Shown: one piece after another, positions 11,185 through 22,655 of the stretch | Layout: each line of letters opens with the position of its first letter | Numbering within the stretch: position 1 is the first letter of the stretch | Assembly (NCBI GenBank): GCA_030407085.1 | Contig: CM059582.1 | Location: 210,954,001-211,018,000, forward strand | DNA from: Trichopria drosophilae | Lineage: Eukaryota; Arthropoda; Insecta; Hymenoptera; Diapriidae | DNA length: 64,000 nucleotides | Reading direction: 5' to 3' | Translations under genes and position numbers: made by a program | Notes under the pieces: model-generated | What the model was told of the DNA's origin: nothing | Database searches by the model: none | The model's input: only the letters and a program-made list of their open reading frames with translations

Positions 11185-12219
11185 AATTTCGTGTTTTGTC
11201 ATAATTTTGATTTAAAAAAACCAACAAAAATGCAAATTTAACAAAAAATTCGCGTGCATAAGTTCCATCCTTGTTCCTGATATACTATCCTGTTACTTAT
11301 TCAGTAAAAGATGGATAAACCAATGTTTATTACGAGTTGAAGCTATCGTTTTTAATGTATACAACCAAAAAAAAGTATGATAAAAAAGAATGTTTTAGTA
11401 TAGAAACTAAATGTGTAAATCCACTTGTTTTATCAAGGCAGCTCTTTCTTTTAATTTTCTTCTCTGGTCAATATCTCATTCCCTCCTCTATCTCACTTCC
11501 TCCTTTCACGATCTCTTTCCTTTACCTGCACGTTCTTAAAGAATGCCAATGTAATAGCTGGTAATAGAATATACCCTTCTCTCTCGTTCCCAAGTCTGTA
11601 AAATAGGAATTCGTTGACTAGTAGCTTTAAGTGAGCTGTAATGTGGTAGTTCCGAGCATAATGCTCATAACTTACTGCCGGCACGAACAAGATTTCATTG
11701 AGATCACATAATACGATATTTAACTTTGACAAGGACTTTCATTCTCAGTAAAATAAGTCACGAAACCGACATTTTCCCTCTACAACGCGACGAATATCCA
11801 TTTGTATTCGTCAATATTAATTCAGATTTGTAAGGTACATCATAAGATTCAAAATTTCAAACTCTTAAAATGACACGACAAAAAATGAAGATTTATGTAT
11901 GTGATATAGCGTGACTGTCGCATTTTAGTGATAATTGGAGAGGACTAATCCTCTAAAAATGTTGGGTACATATATAAACCTCGACTAACAAAAACCCGAC
12001 ACTCAAAAGATCGATGTTCAAAATCGGCAAACTAAACAATTTCAGAATCACGTCGATGTTTTGATATTTAGGTTTTTCAGTGTCGTGATTTTGATAACCT
12101 ACCGATTTCGGTAACTTCATGAATACATAATGGCTAATAATACTGTCTTTAATGAAAAAAATTAACTGAAAACATTAAAATTGTTTGAATTTAAGTTTTT
12201 TACAATGAATCATTTGTGG
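11185..12219. other. A+T-rich DNA, nothing assigned
   Basis: Contains a pyrimidine-rich stretch at about 11445-11525 (CTCCTCTATCTCACTTCCTC). Overlapping short frames of 75-79 codons on both strands lack recognisable domains. Confidence 0.35.
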
Positions 12220-12600
12220 CTGTCTGTCATCATCATTTACTCTTAATCCGTATACTTAATAATCCATCAACATCTTCCAAAATCATGTATCATTGACCGT
12301 GTTCGTCTGTGCTACTATTGACCATTTTTCTTTAATATGGTTCATAATCTAGTACTATCATTCACCTTAATCCTAAATCATTTAACATCATTCATAATGG
12401 CTCATCATTATCATCTTCTCCATCCGATTACACGAATAATTAACGTTTCGTGTCATTATCATCACCCGCCATCAATGTCCGTCATCTGTTCCAATCATCT
12501 ATCATCTGCCGTCATCTTCGGATATCATCCATAATTATCTGTCTCCATTAACCATCAATATTCCGAATCATCAGAGTCATCGATACCATCGAATACGGTC
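12220..12600 (+). repeat. Degenerate CATCAT-rich low-complexity tract
   Basis: The words ATCATC, TCATCAT and CATC recur every 6-20 bases across about 380 bp, without a fixed period. The 65-codon frame at 12337-12534 is histidine-rich only because of this. A smaller tract of the same kind is at 7970-8035. Confidence 0.5.
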
Positions 12601-13740
12601 CATATTAACTTTCTTTCACACGAAAACTAAACTGATAGAAAAACACTTTGAATAAAATAATAATTTTTTTTGCATTAAACAGCACATTCTCAATCAATGT
12701 CTTGCGAAGCCAGCCACTGCTAAATCAATAACATATCCGAAACGTAAGTAAGGTGTACATACATTGCAAGCCTTCGTGGTTTCCATCACTAGCGGGAAAC
12801 GCGGCATCTATTGAATTTTCGCGTAATAAAGAGCGGGAGTATTCAAATAATAAGAAATAAACAACTGAAAGAATGAGTGTCGATATGGGTGCCATTCCAC
12901 AGTCAATTTTACATTATTCTACCTTACAACCATTTAAAATCTATCTACTGAAAACGCCATGCTTCTAACTTGAAAATATGAATTAGTATATTTGAACATA
13001 TCATCCAATACAGAAATTATTAATTTACAAACATAAAATTCACTACCATTGGCACTTCATTCGATAGTTATTTTCTCTCAGTGTATAAGGTGCAATTTAT
13101 TTGAACATTAACAGAAAATGTAACATTGGATGAATCATTATCAAGTATAAAACAACTCAAACTTAATGAAAGAATAAAATTAAGTATGTTTTTTCTATAT
13201 TTTCATACCTTTTATTTTAAATGTATGGAGTGATCCAAAAATATGTATGACAATGTGAATTCGGCATTGAAGTGATATTCAAGGTCACGGACAAGGTCAA
13301 ATTTCTTGTTATAATTGTCTGTCATTTATTTTATTAGTAAATGAGGTAATATTTCCAATGAAGTAGTTTTTTTCTGTTTATGTAGACTATTATCCAAAAA
13401 TGTTACCAATAAGAGATATAATGATATAACAAAGAAAAGGCACGTTTTAATAGTACATTTTATTTGTTGTTCGTAACTAAGTCAGTTTACAAACGCAAAA
13501 TATCGATGAACATTTTAAATTGTTACACAATTTTAAGGAAAGAAACGGTTAACAGTATTTGTGATTACTTTAGATACAACTTAGTTTTTTGTACTTCAAC
13601 TAGAAATTTTGTTGTTTCGCTTTGAAATAACCTAACCTCTTCAAAACGTCAACACGTCGAAAAATATTAACCTTATTTCATTAAATATGAACATTATTGT
13701 AGAAATTCAGAAGTCTAGTGGTTTTTAGTAATTTCATGAA
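12601..13740. other. A+T-rich DNA with a possible mariner-end relic
   Basis: At 13222-13245, TATGGAGTGATCCAAAAATA resembles the end of the mariner-type element at 27550 (CAGGGTGATCCAAAAG). It is followed by an 'aaggtcacggacaaggtcaaa'-type phrase (AAGGTCACGG then CAAGGTCAAA), like that element's arm. No matching second end was found. A CTCAGTGTA word at about 13077, preceded by TTTCT, matches the end of the short repeat at 17718-17802. Confidence 0.3.
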
Positions 13741-14215
13741 ATTTGATGGGCAATAATGGATCCGACATCTTGAATTTTAATAATCTAACCTTAAATTCGT
13801 TGCGAAGGACCCCAAAAATCTCCGTATATATATTTTCTCCGATTTCAAAGCATTTTACGAATTTTGGTATACCGAATGGAATCCACGATCTTCAACTTAA
13901 AAGATCTAACCTCAAAATAGAGTTAATGCGACAATTTCTTTCAGTGTAGCGACGCAAAATAAGCTTCGATAGCATTTTTTATGCAAATTCGATCATTTTT
14001 GAAAAATGAATGCGCTATGTCGGATTCGCCATTTTGAGTTCTGAAATCATAACTTCAGAATCGTTATTAGTGGCTTAAAAAACTCAGAGTATCAAGATAC
14101 AGTCAAATTCATTGAATTTTCATGTCTTCATGTGCCATATTGGATCCGATATTTTTGAATGTTGAATTTTAATGTCAGATTCAAAATCATCGACCCCAAA
14201 AATCCTAACGTATCA
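13741..14215. repeat. GGATCCGCCAT repeat family, second diverged tract
   Basis: Three or more loose units carry AATGGATCCGACATCTTGAA (about 13756), GGAATCCACGATCTTCAACT (about 13878), CGGATTCGCCATTTTGAG and ATATTGGATCCGATATTTTT (about 14141). GACCCCAAAAAT-type phrases lie between units (about 13808 and 14192). Period is about 110-130 bp. The family also occurs at 2594-3240 and 62024-62605. The 68-codon frame at 13743 is a by-product. Confidence 0.55.
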
Positions 14216-14690
14216 ACTCTTTCGAAATCGAGCCACAGGAAAAATTAGCGTGCTTGGAGACCACTTTTCCGGCGAAAACTTGTGTACAGGAAGGTTAAGA
14301 CGAACTTAATACACTTTCCAGTCATATTCCGAATCCTAAACGGGTCATTCACTTTTCTATGAAAATAACTGTTAAATATATTTTAACCTTGACTTCCTAC
14401 TCATACTTCATGCACTAAAAATAAGATAAAGTAGAAGTTACATAACTGCTGGTGCCAGCATTACTATAGTTGAATTTTTCAAGATCCTTCATTTTAATTT
14501 TCCGCCAAAGATAACGTTGGAAGACAACTGTGGCCGTAGAAGTAAAACTAACAGAAACCAATATCTCCCTGAACTTGATTCGTTGCGGGAAAGTGTTCGC
14601 ATCCATATTTCGCCCGATTTCAAAAACAAAAGGCAAGCTGTTGTAATTTATAACCAAAAAAGCCCTCTAGTCGATTTTAGTCTCAGCGTG
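14216..14690. other. Unassigned DNA
   Basis: Composition rises gradually toward the CG-rich island to the right. No repeat or coding feature can be supported. Confidence 0.35.
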
Positions 14691-15250
14691 GTCTTGATAC
14701 AAACGAGCGTTTCGGGCCTCCCTTTTGGACATTCGGGAATATCCGCGGTTTTCCACTCGCGGCTTCTCTTCTACAACGACGTCGTGCTCTGGGCGAGATC
14801 TCGTTCCTCTCGTTTAATAACTAGAAGGAGAGAGAGGAAAGACAAAGAGAGACCATTTGGCCCTAGAGCAAGAGTAAGGTAAGACCCGCAAGAGCAGAGG
14901 ACGAAACGACGGTCTGCATCACGGTGGATAGCGAGGCGGAAAGATAGGGACGTCGGGTCAGAGAGGGTTTGGGTATCGGTGTGGATGGGGTTTGGCTGTG
15001 TGGGTAAACTTAAAACGACCACGTTGAACATAACACCCACACAAAGCTTCGGACCCGCGTAGGGACGAAACGAACCAAACCCGCGGGAAGAAGACTTCTC
15101 CAGTTAAAGCAGTACTCATCTGCCTTTTTCCCCTCTTATTTTCACTTTCCATCCCCCTTGCGTTTCCTCGAACTTGTTTCCCTTCCGCGATTTTCATCTC
15201 CGCGTAACCTACTCCTAACTACCCATTCTGCTGCCCCTGCTGTGCCTTTA
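14691..15250. promoter_or_regulatory. CG-rich island with a plausible splice donor
   Basis: CpG-rich sequence with a GA-rich run at about 14826-14855 and CT-rich runs at 15120-15190. At 14876-14884 the plus strand reads AAG|GTAAGA, a close match to the splice-donor consensus, so 14878 could end an upstream, possibly untranslated, exon. Open frames of 79-121 codons on both strands overlap and show no domains. Whether a transcript starts here is inference. Confidence 0.3.
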
Positions 15251-15632
15251 TTTGTCATCCTTTTCGGCCTGAGGTTTATTTTTTCCGCGACCTCCTATCC
15301 TCTGTCACGTATCGGATCTTTTTAACTCTCAGGACATCATTCACGGTTTCCGAAATCCCCAAGTATGGTCGGAAGATTTGGAATTTCTAGCAGGAACCAG
15401 AGTCTGAAAAAACTTACGATTGTTCCAACATCACTAAAATACGTTATTTCTCATGGGCTTTCAAATGTCTAAGAAATTACGATTTTGCTATTTTTGGTTT
15501 GACAGATATATCACATTATTTAAAAGATGCCGGTTGATAGGGTTTGTATTGATTAGGTCATTTTAAATAAGTTCATTCTCTATAAATGCAGTCTAATGGT
15601 GTCGTAAGCAGATGGCAAATATTTGAATGATG
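15251..15632. other. Unassigned DNA
   Basis: Mixed composition declining to A+T-rich. No structure was found before the family A element. Confidence 0.35.
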
Positions 15633-16418
15633 ACACAGGTCTACAAAAAAGAGGGTCTTGGATGTTGTTGGAAAGCTGTGGGTCATTTCCGTAGTAATTG
15701 TATGCGTAGAATCCAAACTCCAAGTCAGAATTTGTCTATCACGTCAGGTTTTTGAGATATTTGAGGACATGTACTCGAAAAACGCGTTATTTTGCTATGT
15801 TTGAGGTTACGTAAAGGACGCAATAATTTTGTTTGGCCTTCTGTACTATTAGCATAATTTTGTACTACCTTTACCCTTCAAAATGAGGTTTTATTCGATC
15901 ACCTAAGATTTTTTCTGACAAAGTTACGGCCATTTTGAAAATACGAGATATATTCCATTAACGTTATCAAAAAAAACAGTCACAATACGGAAATGTGATT
16001 TTAGTTATTAGTATCCATATTTTATATAATTGTTTATATTCATATAGGTTTCATGACATTGAATTTGACCTTGAGCTTGTTCTCCAAGAGCATTGCAAGG
16101 TAAATTTGTTTACATGTTTATCGTAATTTCAAATTGGCGTATTTTGGTGATGAAAAGTCGTAATGGAATTCTGCGCATCCCATATTACAGAAAAAGAGTA
16201 GTACCACATGATCCAATGAAAGGAAAAACCTCTAAAAATGTTTTGTCTTTTGTACATGGCCTCAAAAATAGCCAAAAAAACGCATTTTTCGAGTAAATAA
16301 TCTCAAATATCTCAAAATCGTGATGTGATGGGCCACTTTTGACTTCGGATTCTGATTCTACGTACAAAATTACGTCGGAAATGACCCACAGACCAACAAA
16401 ACAATGTTGACCTGTTGT
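15633..16418 (-). mobile_element. Repeat family A, copy 2 (best preserved)
   Basis: Inverted repeats run from GTGGGTCATTTCC at 15678 to GGAAATGACCCAC ending at 16389. The ends may extend to ACACAGGTCTACA at 15633 and TGTTGACCTGTTGT ending at 16418. It is reverse-oriented relative to copy 1 at 6028-6814 and shares almost all internal phrases, including CATTTTGAAAATACGAGATA near 15931-15950 and TTTCATGACATTGAATTTGA near 16049. No frame is intact across copies, so it is probably non-autonomous. The superfamily is unresolved because no target duplication is clear. Confidence 0.75.
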
Positions 16419-16674
16419 GATTATCAAAATCATCATTGAGACGTGAAATATCGGAGATTCTCTGTGCAACTATGTTGCACATTCGGACGCCATTTTGATA
16501 TCCTTCATCTTGAATTTCATAATAAATAATTCGGATTTTCAAAGCTGACTAATCGAAGGCGCTATATTTTCAACTTTCGTTACATGTTCCACTTGATTTC
16601 CACGACAAAATGGTGATTAAAATTTTGGTTTGGTTTTCGTTAAGGAAAGTCGTGTTTTCTTACACAAAATTTGT
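16419..16674. other. Unassigned DNA
   Basis: A+T-rich spacer between the family A element and a foldback. No feature can be supported. Confidence 0.35.
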
Positions 16675-16792
16675 GGTGCACTTCAAAAACCAACAAATCA
16701 CAAAATGGACACTTCAAAAACCCGACATTTATAAAAACAGAAATCTGGGTTTTGAATCCCTGTTTTTTGAATGTCTGTTTTTGAGGTGCACC
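16675..16792. repeat. Foldback with 16-bp arms and inner echoes
   Basis: GGTGCACTTCAAAAAC at 16675-16690 pairs with GTTTTTGAGGTGCACC at 16777-16792, with one mismatch. Inside, CACTTCAAAAAC recurs near 16710, and TTTTGAAT and TTTTTTGAAT words echo it in complement near 16750-16772. The arms are therefore built from a repeated subunit, like a small MITE or recombined terminal repeat. Confidence 0.6.
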
Positions 16793-17717
16793 AAAAAACT
16801 ACCTTTATTTCAGTTAACTTTTCTTTTAAATGATTTCATCAAAATTTCTCTTTCGAAATGAGAATGGTAAATTAGTGGTAAAGGTCTATTTAAATCTTAA
16901 TATTTCGTTTAAGTTATTCAAATGAATGTTTAAAATTCATCACACTAACTATAGTCGTTAGATTTTTAATTATTTTAGGGTAGTTAATCCAGCTATTTAA
17001 TGCTGCAGAGAGTATCAAACTGTGTGGAGTATTTGAAAATTAGTCAAATTTACTCAGTATTTTTGACAGTGTTTACAAATTGAAGAATCGTTATACTGGC
17101 ACTTTACAGTATTGTAAAATTGTTCTTTTATAAGCTTTCCCGTATTTTATGCCGTTTTCTTATTTAACGTTAATTATGGTGAATTGATGTATTAGTGTTA
17201 TTAGTGATTCTAAATAGCTAAAATTTTCATTCGTGATTGTATGGATTTCATTTACTTCTTACTATACATATTTTACGTATTTTTGCATATTTTTATGCAC
17301 AGAATAAATGAATCTGATGAAAAAAAATGTATGAATTTCTGTAGTTTGAATATTATGAATAATTTTTTGTGTCCCTTTAGTGTAGCATGTATATTTTAAT
17401 ACATAAATAATGCAACCATGTTGAGCTAAAAATATAATTATGGTTTTGGGTGTCTCATATTTGTTGGTTTCGTTCGAATTAACGGCGCTTTTTCAATAAT
17501 TAATTTATTAGTTCTAATGTAACAATGTATTAGGTATTATGATAAATATGATGTTAACTGCGAAAATTCAGTGATAAAAAATTGTCAATCGGTAAGAATA
17601 GAAATTCGAAATTCTATGTAAAAACGTAGTTGTTCTTACAAGGAAAAGGATGTGGGACATATTTACAACTTTTTGTATTTTGAGTAAAAACTTATCTAGA
17701 TTGTACAAGAGTATCAG
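16793..17717. other. A+T-rich DNA, nothing assigned
   Basis: Very A+T-rich and stop-dense in all frames. No structure can be supported. Confidence 0.45.
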
Positions 17718-17802
17718 TACACTGAAAAAAAAATAGTAAGTTTGAGATGCTAACCGGCAGCCTCACATTTAGTAAATTTCACTGAATTTTTTTCTCAGTG
17801 TA
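17718..17802. repeat. Short palindromic element with TACACTGA ends
   Basis: TACACTGAAAAAAAAAT at 17718 is mirrored by ATTTTTTTCTCAGTGTA ending at 17802. This gives 85 bp with inverted ends of about 16 bp and a one-base indel. The interior has TAGTAAGTTT and TAGTAAATTT and the phrase GCCTCACATTTAG. A relative without the palindrome is at 18815-18878. Isolated CAGTGTA ends with a T-run on one side occur near 13077 and 19333. It is a MITE-like fragment of unknown family. Confidence 0.5.
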
Positions 17803-18814
17803 TCATTAACATTTTCTACTATCTTTCATCAGTTTAGTACATTTACTATTTAAGAATGTACATACAACAAATTATATGTTATATTTTCGGAAAACAAAAA
17901 CAATTTTAATTAAATTGTCCCGAGTGTGGCCTTTCAAAAACCTAGTTATATTTTGAAAGAATGCTTTTTCATTTGAGTTCATTTCCATTCTTTTTTATGG
18001 TAAGTATAAGGTAAACGAAACAAGTAAAGAACTCAAAATGTATAGTCTTTGTAAATGTTTAAGAAAATAAATATAAATAATTATAGAAAAGAAAATACTC
18101 TTATATTTTTATATAAAGGGGTAAAATTCCCTAAAAAATTATCTTGCATACAGTAATTTATCCCGAACATCCAAAATTTGGAATGCAAAACATACGATAG
18201 ATAAAAGTTCTAAAATCAAATTTTAAAAATACAGAATGTAAAATTTAACGGTAACAATTTTTACAAAATGACATGTGCATTTGTAATTTTTTGTAATTTA
18301 TTCGTAAACTACGCGTACAATATATTTGACAAAATGGTAAAACGTCTATAAAACAGATTTTGTTCTTATTTTTCGAAACACGTCTTGAAACTTCATGTTT
18401 ATTATATTTGTTGTGGTTTTAACAAGTCTCTGAAGATGATAACAGAAGTCAATGAAATGTCAGACAGATTATATAAATAAGGTTTAGTATTTACAAAATT
18501 TAGTAATATTGACTAACTATGTGGTTGTCTCTTAGTAGTCAAATGTTGAGTAATTTCAACTATATTTTGGTTGAATCAACTACTCTCTAAATCTGTATTA
18601 GCAAGGAAATACTTATTTAAAATGAAAAGTGCATCACAAACAAGAGTAAAAAATTACCAATATAGTAGTAAAATGATAGTAATGGAAAAGTTAATTCATC
18701 TATTCCAATGGTAGAAAATTATATTTGACTGATGAAACAGTAGAAAACGTATTGCTAATTGAATGGTTAACCGATTTTTCGTTTACGAATTCACGGTTTT
18801 AAACTAATTAAATT
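17803..18814. other. A+T-rich DNA, nothing assigned
   Basis: Low-complexity A+T-rich sequence with no coding or RNA signal. Confidence 0.45.
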
Positions 18815-18878
18815 TAGATAGTAAGTTGTAACTGGCAACCACACATTTAGTCAATGTTGTATTTTTAGCAACAGTGCG
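18815..18878 (+). repeat. Partial relative of the 17718 element
   Basis: AGATAGTAAGTTGTAACTGG followed by CAACCACACATTTAGTCAAT parallels the interior of the element at 17718-17802 (TAGTAAGTTTG, then CCGGCAGCCTCACATTTAG). The distance is about 1.09 kb and the orientation is the same. Confidence 0.4.
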
Positions 18879-21599
18879 TTGCGACTGAGAATAATTTTGT
18901 CTCGTACAATACAGTAATAAAATGATCTTTTTAAGAATAATCTCATAGGCCATTTAAAACTGCAATTATTTATTCTTAAATAAACAACGCGAAAAATTAT
19001 AGACATATTGACAACAATTCACGATCATAATATTGGATTAATTTCGATGTACATTATATGCCTTCTCGTTGTTTTGTACAAGTATACTTTAAGCTCATAA
19101 AAGTCTACTTGATATTTATATCGATCATGAGACGAAAGTAAAACGCCTGATTCTTGTTTTACGAGCTGATAGGTAACATAAATATCAAATAAGTATATAC
19201 GTAAAAGAAAAAGTTATGGATGAACTTAACCTATCCATATAAAAAATAACTTACTATGGATTGTTATGTAATTCTTTAGTATCCCGACTTTTTGACAACC
19301 CCATTTCTATTCCTATACTTCAATAACAGTTTATTCAGTGTACGATATCTTTTTTTAAAACTTAATAAAATGTATTTTATCCGTTAGAATCGTAACAATG
19401 GATTCCGATCTCATTTTCATACTTTGAAGTCCCGCCTTAGTTTTTAATTGTTCCACACTCTTGAATACAAGTAGGTATTTCATCCTTAGAAGCGAGGGTG
19501 CTGCTTAATGGTGCATATACTAAACAAGAGGAATGAGACAAATCAAAGAGAAACTATGACGTTAGGTGATCTAATTGCTTAAAAAGATCACCACAGCTTC
19601 ACATTTGTATTTGTAATTACGAATGTTGTTACGTTAAAATCATCCAGACAGTTTTCTATAGTTATATACATGAAAAAATCACATACGATCTAATTTCTCC
19701 TGTATTTCTGAAATATGTTTACGTTGGCCTTAAACTAATCGTAATTCTAAATATCAGAAATCTTAATCGAATATCGTATATCGTAAAATTGGAATTTAAG
19801 TAACATAAAATAATAACACATATAATTTGTTTCTAATTCATTCGGATTTAGCACTCCAAAAAAGGTCTCTATATCCAGTTTCATGAAAGTAGTTCAAAAT
19901 TATATTGTTTTTTCGTGTCTAAGAGCTTTAAACATTATTTTTTACCCTTGACGACCATTTTGTTATCCAACTTCTTCAATTTCATAATATTCAACCATAT
20001 ATTTTGAAATAGCCTTGGAACAATATTTCCGATTTAAAATGAGAGCTGTAATGTAGTATATTTTGCGAGTCGACATCGCTATGTAAACAAACATTAAGCA
20101 CATCGCGTGACCGTTCTTGGAAGATTTGATGGCTTACTGTTTTCTTTACCCCATAATGACTGATCTATATTACTTAACGTAATCGAGTTTAAATTTATAA
20201 GAATTTTTATTATGCAGTCTTAATTGGTCATTATTACATTGAACACAGCTGCGCGAAAAATGGCAATAAATGAACAGAAAGTCTTCAAAAATAGGCAATG
20301 GTTTTCAGAAGGAAAATAACAGTTACTAAATCCACAACAACATTAATAAGCTTAATCGATTGGCTTCCGGGCAAAATAATAAGAACATACACATAAAGAA
20401 GAAAAACGAAGATTAAACAGAAATGCGAAGAGAAAACATTAACAATCCATTAATAATATTTGGTTAAATGTATTTTCTTTAACCCGTAATATATAACAAT
20501 ATATAGATAAAACGATTCAAATTAGCCATAACGGCACGATTCATTTTATTTACAATGCAAAATATTAGAATTTTATATTTACATACAATGACTTGTCTAG
20601 TAAGTGTTTAATCGCATGGCATTATTTGTTAATTGCCCCTTAGGAGGATGCAGTAGCATTGAAACGTAGAACAAGAAAATAAAATTAATGAAACCGTTAC
20701 AGCCAATTTCAATGTTTTTATCCATATATTAATAAATATATGCACTGCTAAACCAATATTAGTAGGAGGAGAAAATTATCAGAAAACAATATTTCTCTAA
20801 ATCTTTCACTAGGAGAGTATTACCATTGATGTTTTTAATTTCAGCATCTCAGTAAACGGAGATTTATATCAGGAGACAAGAGCTAGAGCCCATAAAATAT
20901 CAACTAAGTATGGGTACGCTCCCCTTTGATTCGACCATACGGTGTTTCCAGTGATTGATGATGAAGTGCTGAAAATCTCTTCAGTTGATTACTTAGCCAA
21001 TGATGAACATATTCTTTCAAGTAATCCTGTCAAACGAGGTGTTACAATTATTAAAATTTAGCAAAACAAATTGTCCCAGTAGAATTCGCAATAGGAAGTG
21101 ATTTAGTACCCCTATACCATACAAACTTAAGGCGTTAACGTTTTTCCTGGAAAGTGAGAAAAGCGGAACGGATTTGTCACGAAGTTAGTCCAGCAAAAGA
21201 GCTTAGTTTCCTCCAACCGACAATAAGGGTGCCGTCAGAAATTGCAACTAACGTCGGACGCTCTTTAGTATTTCATAGTGTGTTTTCAGTAAATGATGAA
21301 TTGCTTTTTCAGGTAACTATTTAAATGACGCAGACTAAAGACGGTCCTCACCACGTGACTTTTGCCGAAAGAGCCACGAGAATCGTTAAAACTAGAAGAT
21401 TACCCAAGTAAGAGGCCATTATTGTCAGTGGTGGCAGACTCCTCCCGATCGAGTTTGCTTTTCTAACTTCTAGGAACAAGTCTGAAGTTTCCGTAAATAG
21501 GTCAAGTGCGTATTTATTTTTCTCGAGAAAGTGTGGCAACTAAAACAAAGCCAATGTAAACGAAATTGTGAACTTTTCACTTTCGATTTCCCCGTAATA
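18879..21599. other. A+T-rich DNA, nothing assigned
   Basis: A long stretch without domains, RNA genes or clear repeats. At 19855-20030 phrases such as CACTCCAAAAAAGG and GACCATTTTG faintly recall the GGATCCGCCAT family. A 63-codon minus-strand frame at 21348-21539 has a hydrophobic C-terminus but no recognisable start or splice context. Confidence 0.4.
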
Positions 21600-22655
21600 T
21601 CTCTCCCCTAGCTCGGTGCTTATGTGATTATAAGTAGTTTCTTTATCATTCTCCCTTTTCAGTCCATTAATCTTTCTGCATTTTTCGTATATTCGTCGCA
21701 CGTTCTCCTTTTATCAATCCTTTCCCTCTTTTTCTCATCCTTTTTTCTTTTTACGTTCGTTCTCTCTCGTATTCTCTCAGGCGACGTTCCTTCTTTAATA
21801 TTCTTCATCGTGGCATCCGCGAAAAACGAGCCGGTGTACAATATGTATGCTTCCACATATACACGCGACCTGGTACATAGACACACAGACACAGGTCCAT
21901 GATTTGGCGTATGTGAGGGAAATGCGGACTCGTGGAGAAGCAAAGGGTAGGAGGAGGAAAGGACGTAGAGAAGTTCTCTTACGTATATACGTAGTAACGC
22001 GCACGTAAGCCTGAAAACACGGAAGCTTCTGAGGTGGCTGCTGCTGCTGCTGCCAAGCAAGGAATTGCGACGAGGCAAGGGACGAAGGGGGACCGAGGGG
22101 GAAAAGGTGCTAGAACTGCTGCAGCTTCTAGAGGGATGCAGGGTCGGAAACGTAAGAGACGAAGGGCAAAACGGGGATGGGAAAGAGAGCTACGTCCTAC
22201 GTTATGGAGGAGACTCTCCGAGGAAAAGCCAGAGAGAGAGAGATTGTTAGAGAGAAAGAGAGAGAGAGCCGTTATTTAGCCGGCCGCGCATCGTCCCTTC
22301 GCGACCCAACTCACCCGAAGACCGTCGTAACCCACCCTCTTCTGAAACCCACCCTCGTATCCCTCACGCCCCGGTTTCTCTCGTCCTCTTTCCTTCTCGA
22401 TGCTTCTCTTTGCCGACGATCGCTCTTCAGTTTCCTCAACGTTCCTTCCTCCTGCCTGATCGTTTTTTCCTCTTCCATCCCTCTACCATTTCGCGTTATT
22501 CCCTCTCGTATCTACAACCCTCGCACAGGATTCTTTACACCACCACTTGTCTTGCCAGTCCCTACCCGCACATGTACAGCCGTATATGGATCAAAATCGT
22601 TCGGCCAGATTTACGCCCCAGCTGGTAGGATGAACGACGAAATAGTAGTTTAAAA
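21600..22655. promoter_or_regulatory. CG- and GAGA/CT-rich island, candidate promoter region
   Basis: CT-rich at 21640-21780 and 22380-22510. A (GCT)n run lies at 22036-22053, and GA dinucleotide runs at 22231-22268 are candidate sites for a GAGA-factor-type protein. Overlapping frames of up to 158 codons occur on both strands but are arginine-, serine- or glutamate-rich, with no domains. The composition matches insect promoters and 5' leaders. No transcription start can be fixed. Confidence 0.35.

Noticed and set aside
21348..21539. 63-codon minus-strand frame with a hydrophobic tail
   Set aside because: No ATG start in place, no splice context and no family. Length is within chance.
22177..22653. 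158-codon frame and overlapping frames in the GAGA/CT-rich island
   Set aside because: Composition follows the GA/CT repeats, and several frames on both strands are open at once.
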